From contig LNFQ01000044.1 of assembly GCA_001567165.1 (NCBI GenBank), positions 36,018 to 100,017 of the forward strand: a stretch of 64,000 bases of DNA, given 5' to 3'. The stretch comes from Bacteroidetes bacterium OLB11. Its GTDB lineage: Bacteria; Bacteroidota; Bacteroidia; Chitinophagales; Chitinophagaceae. The translations under genes and the position numbers were made by a program. Each line of letters starts with the position of its first letter. Position 1 is the first letter of the stretch. The notes under the pieces were generated by a model. That model was not told the DNA's origin and searched no databases. It was given only the letters and a program-made list of their open reading frames with translations. Of the stretch, positions 8,712 through 16,796 are shown piece after piece.

Positions 8712-10007
8712 ATGAATTTATTATCAGGAAACGGATTGCAACAAACGACAAATTACAGAGTCGTGTTTTGCCTTTTTATATTTATGCTGCTTTTGCATTT
8801 TTTTTTAGGGAGTCTTCTGCTGCTTATTCACTCTGATATTTATGATATTAAAACGCACTATTTTCATCCCTACACATTAACCATCGTGCATACGATGGCG
8901 TTAGGCTGGGCTACGATGATCATTTTTGGGGCATCTCATCAGCTATTGCCTGTGTTGATTGAGGGTAAATTAGATAGTAATCTATTGGCCTATTTGACTT
9001 TTGGTTTTACATCAATTGGGATACCATTTATAGCTTATGCCTTTTATAATTGGCAAGTGGGTTTCCCTATGAAAATAGGTGCAGTGCTAATCAACTTAGG
9101 AGTTATCTGTTATCTAGTTAATATCATCAGTAGTATTTATTATAGCACTAAAAAAAGATGTACACACGTGGTATATTTTTGCGGCATCTATTTGGCTTTT
9201 TTTCAACAACGTTTTTTTGGTCTATTATTAGTTTTCAATTTTTCATACCCATTATTGCCTGATAATTCATTGGACTATCTCACACTTCATTCACACTTAG
9301 GCATTATCGGATGGTTTTTGCTATTAGTGATAGGAGTTGGTTCTCGGCTCATTCCCATGTTTTTGATTTCAAAATATACGAATGTAAAACAGTTATGGAT
9401 TATCTTCACACTTGTCAATATTAGCTTACTAAGTTTTATTGTTTTGAGAATATTGCAGTTTGAATCAGTCTATTATTTTATTTCAATATTTCTATCATTA
9501 CTTGCTATCGTTTTTTTTGTTCAATACTGCTTGCGAGCATACAAAGTGCGTATTCGAAAATCAGTCGATGAGCAAATGAAAATTTCATTATTATCTGTGT
9601 TGTTGATGTTAGCACCATTGCTTGTTTTATTAATTGTATTGCTGATGATACCAGTTGATAAAAATTATAACATGGCAACGCTTTACGGTTTCTGTATTTT
9701 CTTTGGATGGCTTACAGCTATTATATTAGGCATGACTTTTAAAACGCTGCCATTTATAGTTTGGAATAAAGTATATCGACGAATTTCACATGCTGGCAAA
9801 ACACCGGTTCCTAAAGATTTATTTAAAGAATCTATTTTTAATTGGATGGCGATTACATATATCTTCGGATTTATTATTTTCGTTTTAGGACTTGTTTTTT
9901 CGATTAGTATAATTTTAAAAATTGGAGCATTTTCATTATTTGCTTCTTCAATACTCTATATCTTAAATGTAATAATTATTTTAACACACCAATCCAAAGT
10001 ATCATGA
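8712..10007 (+). CDS. NnrS/heme-copper oxidase subunit I-like membrane protein
   Basis: Polytopic membrane protein of 431 aa with about 11-12 predicted helices. Conserved histidines sit in helices: HPYTLTIVHTMALGW (H52, H60), GASHQLLPV (H76) and LHSHLGIIGW (H193, H195). These resemble the heme-binding helices of NnrS and of cytochrome oxidase/NO reductase large subunits, though the full set of heme-copper ligands is not evident. NnrS-type proteins contribute to tolerance of nitric oxide. Its place between DUF2249 and MIP18-like genes supports a role in NO metabolism. Its stop overlaps the next ATG by 4 bases (ATGA). Confidence 0.7.
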   Translation: MNLLSGNGLQQTTNYRVVFCLFIFMLLLHFFLGSLLLLIHSDIYDIKTHYFHPYTLTIVHTMALGWATMIIFGASHQLLPVLIEGKLDSNLLAYLTFGFTSIGIPFIAYAFYNWQVGFPMKIGAVLINLGVICYLVNIISSIYYSTKKRCTHVVYFCGIYLAFFQQRFFGLLLVFNFSYPLLPDNSLDYLTLHSHLGIIGWFLLLVIGVGSRLIPMFLISKYTNVKQLWIIFTLVNISLLSFIVLRILQFESVYYFISIFLSLLAIVFFVQYCLRAYKVRIRKSVDEQMKISLLSVLLMLAPLLVLLIVLLMIPVDKNYNMATLYGFCIFFGWLTAIILGMTFKTLPFIVWNKVYRRISHAGKTPVPKDLFKESIFNWMAITYIFGFIIFVLGLVFSISIILKIGAFSLFASSILYILNVIIILTHQSKVS

Positions 10008-10327
10008 ATGAAATAACAAACGACAACATCAAATGCAACATTGCACTCACTGCTTTATATGATGTGATAGACCCGGAAATTGGGCTGAACGTAGTGGATT
10101 TAGGATTGATTTATGAAATCAATTTTGACGAAACAGCTCAACGAATTAAAACCGATATGACTTTGACAACACAATTTTGTCCAATGGGCGATAGTATTGT
10201 AGGAAATGTCACACAGTCATTACAAGACGCATTTCCAGCATGGGAAATTGTAGTGAATCTCACCTTTGACCCGCCATGGAATTATTCGAGAATTTCACCT
10301 GATGGTCAAGAATTTTTAGGGAGATAA
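10004..10327 (+). CDS. MIP18/SufT-family Fe-S assembly-type protein (DUF59)
   Basis: A 107-aa protein with the MIP18 domain signature DVIDPEIGLNVVDLGLIY near 20-37 and a single conserved cysteine in TTQFCPMGD. Relatives (SufT, PaaD, CIA2) help mature or deliver Fe-S clusters. The start overlaps the upstream stop by 4 bases, indicating translational coupling. The Rrf2 gene begins 3 bases after its stop. In this context it may support rebuilding of NO-damaged Fe-S clusters; that role is inferred. Confidence 0.82.
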   Translation: MNEITNDNIKCNIALTALYDVIDPEIGLNVVDLGLIYEINFDETAQRIKTDMTLTTQFCPMGDSIVGNVTQSLQDAFPAWEIVVNLTFDPPWNYSRISPDGQEFLGR

Positions 10328-10330
10328 GCT

Positions 10331-10726
10331 ATGTTAAGTAATACATGTAAAACAGCAATAAAGGCAGTTGTATATTTGTCAAGTAAAGGAGTAGATGGTG
10401 AAAAAGTAGGGATTAAAGAAATTGCAGAGCAAATTAATGCCAGCGAACATACTATTGGCAAAATACTGCAAACACTCGTCCGGCAAAGAATTATCAATAG
10501 TACAAAAGGGCCTACTGGTGGTTTTTATATTGACAAAAAACAATTAACTCAACCTATTTTGAAAATTGTAGAAACGATAGAAGGGAAAGATATTTTTCAA
10601 GAATGTGGGCTAGGTTTGAGCAAGTGTTCAGCATTGCATCCATGTCCTATTCATAATGAATATAAAGTGGCAAGGGAGATGATTGAAAAGATATTTAGGG
10701 AGAAAAAAAATAAAAGATCTTTGTGA
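10331..10726 (+). CDS. Rrf2-family transcriptional regulator (NsrR/IscR-like)
   Basis: A 131-aa winged-helix repressor. The recognition helix region IAEQINASEHTIGKILQTLV (31-50) and the wing KGPTGGF (59-65) are typical of Rrf2. Three cysteines, C92, C99 and C105, form a CX6CX5C cluster site, close to but not identical with the CX4-5CX5C spacing usual in NsrR and IscR. It therefore probably senses NO or Fe-S status through a cluster. Being last gene of the island, it is likely to control the island itself, possibly through the inverted repeat at 6488-6507. Confidence 0.85.
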   Translation: MLSNTCKTAIKAVVYLSSKGVDGEKVGIKEIAEQINASEHTIGKILQTLVRQRIINSTKGPTGGFYIDKKQLTQPILKIVETIEGKDIFQECGLGLSKCSALHPCPIHNEYKVAREMIEKIFREKKNKRSL

Positions 10727-10751
10727 TAATGTAGCCAATGGAATTGCTTAT

Positions 10752-12032
10752 TTAATTGGATAGTTTCTTGTAAGTATTGAATTTATAAGTAATAAAAAGA
10801 ACGGTTATAATATAAGAAACTACACTTGACCATGCAGCCCCTTCAATGCTATATTTTGGAATTAAAATCGCATTTAAAATCAAGCAAACGACAAAGCCAA
10901 TCAAGGAACCATATAAGTTAAATTCGATTTTTTTTATTCCTGCAAAGTAAGCACTGATACCAAAACTATACACAAAAGGAATAATACCTATAATTAAAAT
11001 TTTAATAATTTGAATACTCCTCGAAAATGCTTCTCCAAATAAAATTGGAATCAAATAAATCGAAATAAGATAGCCACCAATACCAACAATCAATGCATAT
11101 AATAAAGCCCAATTACTCACCCTTTTTGTTTTGGAAACTTTATCCTGCATTGCGTTTTCGTTAGATGAAACATAAGTATAAAGCACTGCTTGCACAGCAT
11201 TTGGAAGCAACCACACGAGCTGAGCTAGGCTAACACCTAAGGAATAAATACCAATTAAATTAGAGTCATTTTGAAAATAATTTAAAAACCAAATATCCAT
11301 TTTGTAGTTTAAAAACTGAATAATATTTGCCATATAAGTCAAAGCAGAAAAGGCAATCATCGGCTTAACATCATTGAAAGAAATAGATAAAAATTTCAAA
11401 TAAAATGGATTCGTATTTCGGATATGAATGAAGTAGAAAATGTATTGAATCATCGCAACCAAGAGCATAGATCCAACCACCCAAAATAAAGGCTCAATAT
11501 TTGAAGAAACGAAGTTGAAAAATTTCAAGCTATATAAGAACAAAAGAGCCAGACTTCCAATGATGGTAATATATCCCGACTTACTAAATTTATTTTCTGC
11601 AATTAAAATCGATTGTAAATATTGATTCATGCTCATCATCGATAATTGCATAAACATTACAAATGTCCAAGTGTAATTTGATTGAATAAAGTGAGGTAAA
11701 AACACTTGAATAAACTGTAAGTATCCACCAAGAATATAAAATAAAATCAGAATAGAAAACGAAACAAGTGTCACACTAAACATGATTGGAATTGCCTTTT
11801 GAACATTCATCTTTTTGCTTGCTAAAAAATAGACAAATGCAGAAGGAATACCAAGTCCGCTAATTAATAATACAACTGCGATGAATGTATTATACAATGC
11901 GAGGTCGCCTTGCCCAAATGTCCCCAAGATTCGAGCCGTCATAATCATACAGAGAAGATTGCTGATAGTCGAAATGACTTGAGTAGAATGATTGATGATT
12001 ATATTTTTTCGAAACAATGACACAAGTATCAA
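10752..12032 (-). CDS. Oligosaccharide flippase (Wzx-like, MATE/MVF superfamily)
   Basis: Integral membrane protein of 426 aa with about 12 hydrophobic helices and the fold of polysaccharide exporters, for example ARILGTFGQGDLALYN near the N-terminus and PKYSIEGAAWSSVVSY near the C-terminus, both common in Wzx/RfbX proteins. It would flip lipid-linked oligosaccharide units across the inner membrane. No glycosyltransferase cluster surrounds it, so it is an orphan flippase here. It converges on the Rrf2 gene with 25 bases between the stops. The start is the first Met of the open frame; a start a few codons later is possible. Confidence 0.8.
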   Translation of the reverse strand: MILVSLFRKNIIINHSTQVISTISNLLCMIMTARILGTFGQGDLALYNTFIAVVLLISGLGIPSAFVYFLASKKMNVQKAIPIMFSVTLVSFSILILFYILGGYLQFIQVFLPHFIQSNYTWTFVMFMQLSMMSMNQYLQSILIAENKFSKSGYITIIGSLALLFLYSLKFFNFVSSNIEPLFWVVGSMLLVAMIQYIFYFIHIRNTNPFYLKFLSISFNDVKPMIAFSALTYMANIIQFLNYKMDIWFLNYFQNDSNLIGIYSLGVSLAQLVWLLPNAVQAVLYTYVSSNENAMQDKVSKTKRVSNWALLYALIVGIGGYLISIYLIPILFGEAFSRSIQIIKILIIGIIPFVYSFGISAYFAGIKKIEFNLYGSLIGFVVCLILNAILIPKYSIEGAAWSSVVSYIITVLFITYKFNTYKKLSN

Positions 12033-12086
12033 AATTAAAATGATAGTTTGTAATAAAAAATTAAGTATTCAAATATTCATTCATCT

Positions 12087-12094
12087 TATCTTTA
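12087..12094 (+). promoter_or_regulatory. -7 promoter box TATCTTTA (one mismatch)
   Basis: Variant of TAnnTTTG only 11 bases before the ATG of the deoxynucleoside kinase, which predicts a very short leader. Confidence 0.4.
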
Positions 12095-12105
12095 CAAACT
12101 TCAAG

Positions 12106-12736
12106 ATGCAACATAAATTTATAACAATCGAAGGAAATATTGGTGCTGGAAAAACGACGCTTTCTCACTTATTGCAAAAGCAACTTCAAGCAAAATTGAT
12201 ATTAGAGCAATTCGCTGAAAATCCCTTCTTGCCTAAGTTCTATGAAGATAAAGAAAAGTATGCCTTCCCATTAGAGCTTTCTTTTTTGGCAGACAGATAC
12301 AAGCAATTAAAATCATTATTACTCAATCGCGATTTATTTTCAGAATACATAATTTCGGATTATTTATTTATTAAAAGTAAAATGTTTGCCAAAGTCAATT
12401 TGAATGAAGATGAGTATCAACTATATGAAACGATGTTTGATATTATTTATCCCAATTTGCCAGAGCCAGACATCGTCATTTATCTATATGCTCCCATTTC
12501 AAAACTTCAAGAAAACATAAAGAATCGAAATCGTACTTATGAGCAAAAAATACCAGAGGAATATTTGCATAATCTACACGAAGCCTATCAAACACTATTG
12601 TTAAATGGTGATTATAAAACCCTCATCGTTGATACTACCACCACCGACTTTTTTAAACAATAAAAACGATTTTGATAAGCTACTCAAATACTTGGAAAAC
12701 GATTATCCAAAAGGGAACACCTATCTTTCATTTTAA
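12106..12736 (+). CDS. Deoxynucleoside kinase (frameshifted near the 3' end)
   Basis: Phosphorylates deoxynucleosides in nucleotide salvage. The start at 12106 gives the family N-terminus FITIEGNIGAGKTTLS with the P-loop; an upstream extension of the open frame is not supported. The ERS-like motif appears as FLADRYKQL, and a lid-type arginine-rich stretch KNRNRTYEQKI follows. The frame stops at 12661 in the segment as given, but dropping one T from the run at 12649-12654 continues it with NDFDKLLKYLENDYPKGN and ends at 12736, giving about 209 aa, the expected length. Confidence 0.82.
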
Positions 12737-12805
12737 TTTTTTGAAAAACTTTAACTCATAAAAATAAACTCAAGTTTATAATTTTGGGCTTTCAATTTTT
12801 TCATT

Positions 12806-13807
12806 ATGGAAAATACATCCGTTGACATCAGACTGCTTAATGAACGCATTCATCAGAAAAGTAGCTTTATTGAACTATTAAATTTAGAATTAAGCAAATC
12901 AATCGTTGGACAAAAATATATGATAGAAAGGTTGCTTATTGGGCTACTTTCTCAAGGTCATGTATTGTTGGAAGGGGTACCAGGGCTTGCCAAAACTTTA
13001 GCCATCAAATCACTGTCACAAGCTATTCAAGGGAAATTTTCAAGAATACAATTTACACCTGATTTGTTGCCTGCCGATGTGATAGGAACGATGATTTACA
13101 ATCAACAGGCTAACCAATTTCAGGTAAAAAAAGGACCTATTTTTGCAAATTTTATTTTGGCTGATGAAATCAATCGTGCCCCAGCAAAAGTGCAAAGTGC
13201 TTTATTGGAAGCCATGCAAGAAAAGCAAATTACCATTGGCGAAAATACGTTTAAACTAGATGAACCTTTTCTTGTATTAGCAACTCAAAATCCAATTGAG
13301 CAAGAAGGCACCTACACATTGCCAGAAGCACAAGTCGATCGATTTATGTTGAAAGTAATCATAAACTATCCTCAAATGGAAGAGGAACGTATGATTATTC
13401 GACAAAATATAAATCCTCAAGCACAATCAAAAATAAATCCAATAGTCAGCCCGCAAGAAATATTAGAAGCCAGAGAACTAGTGAGAGAAGTTTATATGGA
13501 TGAAAAAATCGAAAAGTATATTTTAGATATTGTCTTTGCTTCTCGTGAACCGGAAAAATATAAACTAGCAAAACTGAAACCATTGATTAGCTATGGTGCT
13601 TCTCCGAGAGCTAGCATCAATTTAGCAATGGCATCCAAAGCATATGCATTTATCAAGCGACGTGGCTATGTCATTCCCGAAGATGTGCGAGCTATTTGCA
13701 TGGATGTGATGCGTCATCGTATTGGCATCACCTACGAAGCGGAGGCTGAAAATATGAATAGCGAAATGATTGTCAATGAAATTCTCAATGCAGTAGAAGT
13801 TCCTTAA
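12806..13807 (+). CDS. MoxR-family AAA+ ATPase
   Basis: AAA+ ATPase of 333 aa. Walker A GVPGLAKT is at 57-64, Walker B LADEIN with D120/E121, sensor 1 ATQNPIEQEGTY, and the arginine-finger/lid part contains SYGASPRAS. MoxR proteins act as chaperones that mature or insert partners carrying VWA domains, as in the bat (Bacteroides aerotolerance) cluster. It is the first gene here, followed after 45 bases by DUF58, the BatD-like gene and the VWA gene, all on the plus strand. Confidence 0.92.
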   Translation: MENTSVDIRLLNERIHQKSSFIELLNLELSKSIVGQKYMIERLLIGLLSQGHVLLEGVPGLAKTLAIKSLSQAIQGKFSRIQFTPDLLPADVIGTMIYNQQANQFQVKKGPIFANFILADEINRAPAKVQSALLEAMQEKQITIGENTFKLDEPFLVLATQNPIEQEGTYTLPEAQVDRFMLKVIINYPQMEEERMIIRQNINPQAQSKINPIVSPQEILEARELVREVYMDEKIEKYILDIVFASREPEKYKLAKLKPLISYGASPRASINLAMASKAYAFIKRRGYVIPEDVRAICMDVMRHRIGITYEAEAENMNSEMIVNEILNAVEVP

Positions 13808-13852
13808 TCAATTTCGGCAGAAGCCACTTTGAAATGAATCAAATTAGACTAA

Positions 13853-14729
13853 ATGACAACAAACGATATTTTCAAAAAAGTAAGAGCAATCGAAATCAAA
13901 ACCAGAGGTCTGACAAACCATATCTTTGGTGGTGAGTATCATAGTGCTTTCAAGGGAAGAGGAATGAACTTTAGTGAAGTAAGAGAATACTCTTTTGGGG
14001 ATGATGTGCGGAATATCGATTGGAATGTTACTGCCCGTTTTCGCTCACCCTATATTAAAATTTTTGAAGAAGAAAGAGAGTTGGTTTTGATGCTGGTTGT
14101 TGACATTAGTTCCAGTACTTTATTTGGAGTCAATGAGCGAACTAAAAGAGATTTAATGACAGAACTGTCGGCTGTTTTAGCTTTTAGTGCTATTTCCAAT
14201 AATGATAAAGTGGGCATTCTATTTTTTAGTGATAAAAATTGAAAAATACATACCACCTAAAAAAGGAAAATCGCATATATTACTAATAATTCGTGAGCTG
14301 TTGATGATAAAGCCGGTTCAAAATGCACAAACAGATATTAGTGTTGCATTAAAATTTTTGAACAATATTATGAAAAAAAGGACTATCACCTTTTTGATGT
14401 CTGACTTTGTTGACAAAGGCTATGAATCAGCACTTCAGCTGGCTTCTAAAAAGCATGATATTGTGGGGATACATGTATATGATAAAGCCGATTGTCTGTT
14501 GGAAAATGTAGGACTCATTTATTTAGAAGACAGTGAAACGCATGAAATGAAATGGATAGATACTTCTTCTACTTCTTTTCAAAAAAAATATAAAGGGCAG
14601 TTTGATGAAATAGAAAATCAAACAAAAGGATATTTTTCAAAAAGCAATGCATCTTATATGCCCATTCGCACTGATGAAAATTATGTCAAATCATTAAAAA
14701 TATTTTTTAAATCAAGAACCAAAAAGTAA
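13853..14729 (+). CDS. DUF58 domain protein of the bat cluster (frameshifted)
   Basis: Cytoplasmic DUF58 protein, about 291 aa after repair. Family motifs include GEYHSAFKGRGMNFSEVREY and the VWA-like strand LMLVVDISSSTLFG. The frame given stops at 14242; removing one A from the run at 14234-14238 joins it to the second half (KIEKYIPPKKGKSH, then TITFLMSDFVD). No in-frame stops occur on either side, so decay, if real, is recent. It sits between moxR and the BatD-like gene, the usual order. The exact function of DUF58 is not known. Confidence 0.8.
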
Positions 14730-15670
14730 TGAAAAGAAAGCTGCTTTTATCGATTTTTCTTGTTTTGACAAAAAATGGTATTTTCTCAAAATGTAAATAT
14801 CAAAAACGACGATTGATACAGCACAAATCATCATTGGAGACCCTATTCAACTCACGCTCAAAGCAACTTTTGACCCACAAAATTTTATCATCCATCTACC
14901 TCATATCGATGATACCTTCAATCATTTTGAAGTCGTGGAAATTCAAAAAAACAGACACCACGCAAGCTGGAAATCTTTCAACGATAATTCAAAAAATAAC
15001 CATTACAAATTTTGATTCAGGTGCTTGGTACATTCCCGTTTTAGAATATAAAATTTCTCCTTTGAATGGCACGAATCCTTACATAATGCATTCTGATTCT
15101 ATTCGAGTACAAGTGCAAACGATTGCTGCTGATACTAGCAAACCTTTTAAACCCATTTTTGGCATTCGTGAGGTCAATCGTCCCATTGCACAAATCATTC
15201 AATACATTTTGATTGGACTCATTGCATTAGCCACTATTTTATTTTTGATTTATTATTTAAGAAAAAAAGCAAAACAAAAAGGACCCAAACCAAAACCACT
15301 TGAGCCAACATTGCTTCCTCATGAAAAAGCATTGAAACAGATAAATCATTTGAAAGCAGAAAATGCATGGCAAAACCAAAATCAAAAACAATATTTTACT
15401 GATTTGACCGATGTCGTAAGAACCTATTTGGAAGAACAATTTCAAATTGATAGTTTTGAAAAAACGAGTGCTGAAATCATTTCACAAGTTAAAAAAGTCA
15501 AAGCACTATCCACTAGCAGACAAGCATTGAGAAATTTATTAGAACTAGCTGATGTCGTGAAATTTGCAAAAGGAAAACCAACTGAAGATGAGTGTTTGCA
15601 GACATTAGAGCAAAGCATACAAATCATTATTGAATCATATAAAAAAGTAAAACCCATTGAAGAACCTTAA
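14729..15670 (+). CDS. BatD/DUF4381-like membrane protein of the bat cluster (N-terminal part frameshifted)
   Basis: Only the second half is directly readable: a membrane helix (YILIGLIALATILFLIYYL) followed by a cytoplasmic helical domain with HEKALKQINHLK and TDVVRTYLEEQF, as in BatD/DUF4381-type proteins. The 5' part makes sense only if one A is dropped at each of three runs (14770-14775, 14802-14806, 14945-14951). It then gives a signal peptide, the strand IIIGDPIQLTLKATF and HLPHIDDTFNHFEVV, a normal extracytoplasmic domain. It is flanked by DUF58 (stop and start overlap by 1 base) and by the VWA gene. Confidence 0.7.
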   Translation: MKRKLLLSIFLVLTKNGIFSKCKYQKRRLIQHKSSLETLFNSRSKQLLTHKILSSIYLISMIPSIILKSWKFKKTDTTQAGNLSTIIQKITITNFDSGAWYIPVLEYKISPLNGTNPYIMHSDSIRVQVQTIAADTSKPFKPIFGIREVNRPIAQIIQYILIGLIALATILFLIYYLRKKAKQKGPKPKPLEPTLLPHEKALKQINHLKAENAWQNQNQKQYFTDLTDVVRTYLEEQFQIDSFEKTSAEIISQVKKVKALSTSRQALRNLLELADVVKFAKGKPTEDECLQTLEQSIQIIIESYKKVKPIEEP

Positions 15671-16684
15671 ATGAATTATTTTGATTTTGCCCATATAACT
15701 TTTGCACAACCGCATTTTTTTTGGCTGCTTTTGCTGCTTCCGGTCATGCTTTATTGGACATATTTTTCTAAACGAAAAAAAGAAAATTCCTTCACCGTCA
15801 CTTCAATTCATTCTTTGGGAAAAATAAATGAAACTTTTAAAATTAAAGTCAGAAAATTTCTACCAATCTTAAGAGTTTTAGCTATCCTTTTTTTGATTAT
15901 TGCACTCGCAAGACCACAAAGTAGTAATATCAATGAAACTATCCATAATGAAGGGATTGATATTGTTTTAAGTATGGATATTTCGGGGAGTATGTTGGCA
16001 CAGGACTTTAAACCAAATCGCATCGAAGCTGCCAAAAAAGTAGCTTCTGATTTTGTAATCAATCGCCCTACTGATCGAATAGGATTAGTGATTTTTTCTG
16101 GAGAAAGTTTCACACAATGCCCTCTCACTACTGACCAAAATACATTGCTCGAACAAATCAAACATGTGAAAAGTGGTTTGCTCGAAGATGGTACTGCCAT
16201 TGGAATGGGTTTAGCAACAGCAGTGGAACGATTAAGAAATAGCAAGGCAAAAAGTAAAATTATTATTCTAATGACTGATGGTGTCAATAACACCGGATTG
16301 ATTGACCCTATCACAGCATTGGAAATCGCCAAAGCCTTTAAAATAAGAGTTTACACCATTGGAATTGGTACTATGGGAACAGCACCATATCCTATTCAAG
16401 ATCAATTTGGAAATACAACACTGCAACAAATGCCGGTGCAAATTGATGAAGCTCTCATGCAAAAAATTTCTAAAGAAACTGCCGGAAAATATTTTCGAGC
16501 AACCGACAATAAATCACTCGAAAAAATTTATCAAGAAATTGATAAATTGGAAAAAACAAAAATTGAAATGAATACGTTCAAACGTTATGTGGACTTATAT
16601 TTTCCCTACCTCATTTTTGGTTTATGCTTGTTAGTAACTGAGCAACTGTTAAAATATTTGTATGTGAAATCAATTCATGATTAA
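15671..16684 (+). CDS. batA: VWA domain membrane protein BatA
   Basis: A 337-aa protein with an N-terminal helix (about 17-31), a second helix (65-81, ending ALARPQ), a von Willebrand A domain with the MIDAS motif DISGS at 103-107 and the later MTDGVNN, and a C-terminal helix near 307-325. The RPQ linker and placement are classical for BatA. Bat proteins were linked to aerotolerance in Bacteroides; their molecular job is unclear. BatB, BatC and the large BatE are not present downstream, where a TonB receptor follows instead. The frame is intact, unlike its two upstream neighbours. Confidence 0.88.
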   Translation: MNYFDFAHITFAQPHFFWLLLLLPVMLYWTYFSKRKKENSFTVTSIHSLGKINETFKIKVRKFLPILRVLAILFLIIALARPQSSNINETIHNEGIDIVLSMDISGSMLAQDFKPNRIEAAKKVASDFVINRPTDRIGLVIFSGESFTQCPLTTDQNTLLEQIKHVKSGLLEDGTAIGMGLATAVERLRNSKAKSKIIILMTDGVNNTGLIDPITALEIAKAFKIRVYTIGIGTMGTAPYPIQDQFGNTTLQQMPVQIDEALMQKISKETAGKYFRATDNKSLEKIYQEIDKLEKTKIEMNTFKRYVDLYFPYLIFGLCLLVTEQLLKYLYVKSIHD

Positions 16685-16751
16685 ATTTATTTATCAGCCA
16701 TTCTAACCTTTCGCAATATTTAGATACCTCTTAACAATTTGACCGCTCTGT

Positions 16752-16785
16752 TTTGAATTGATGTATATTGATATTTGTAACTTTG
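16752..16785 (+). promoter_or_regulatory. Promoter: -33 TTTG and -7 TAACTTTG
   Basis: TTTG at 16752-16755 and TAACTTTG at 16778-16785 are separated by 22 bases, a good match to the Bacteroidota consensus. The ATG of the TonB receptor follows 11 bases later. Confidence 0.6.
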
Positions 16786-16796
16786 CTAGAATTTTT

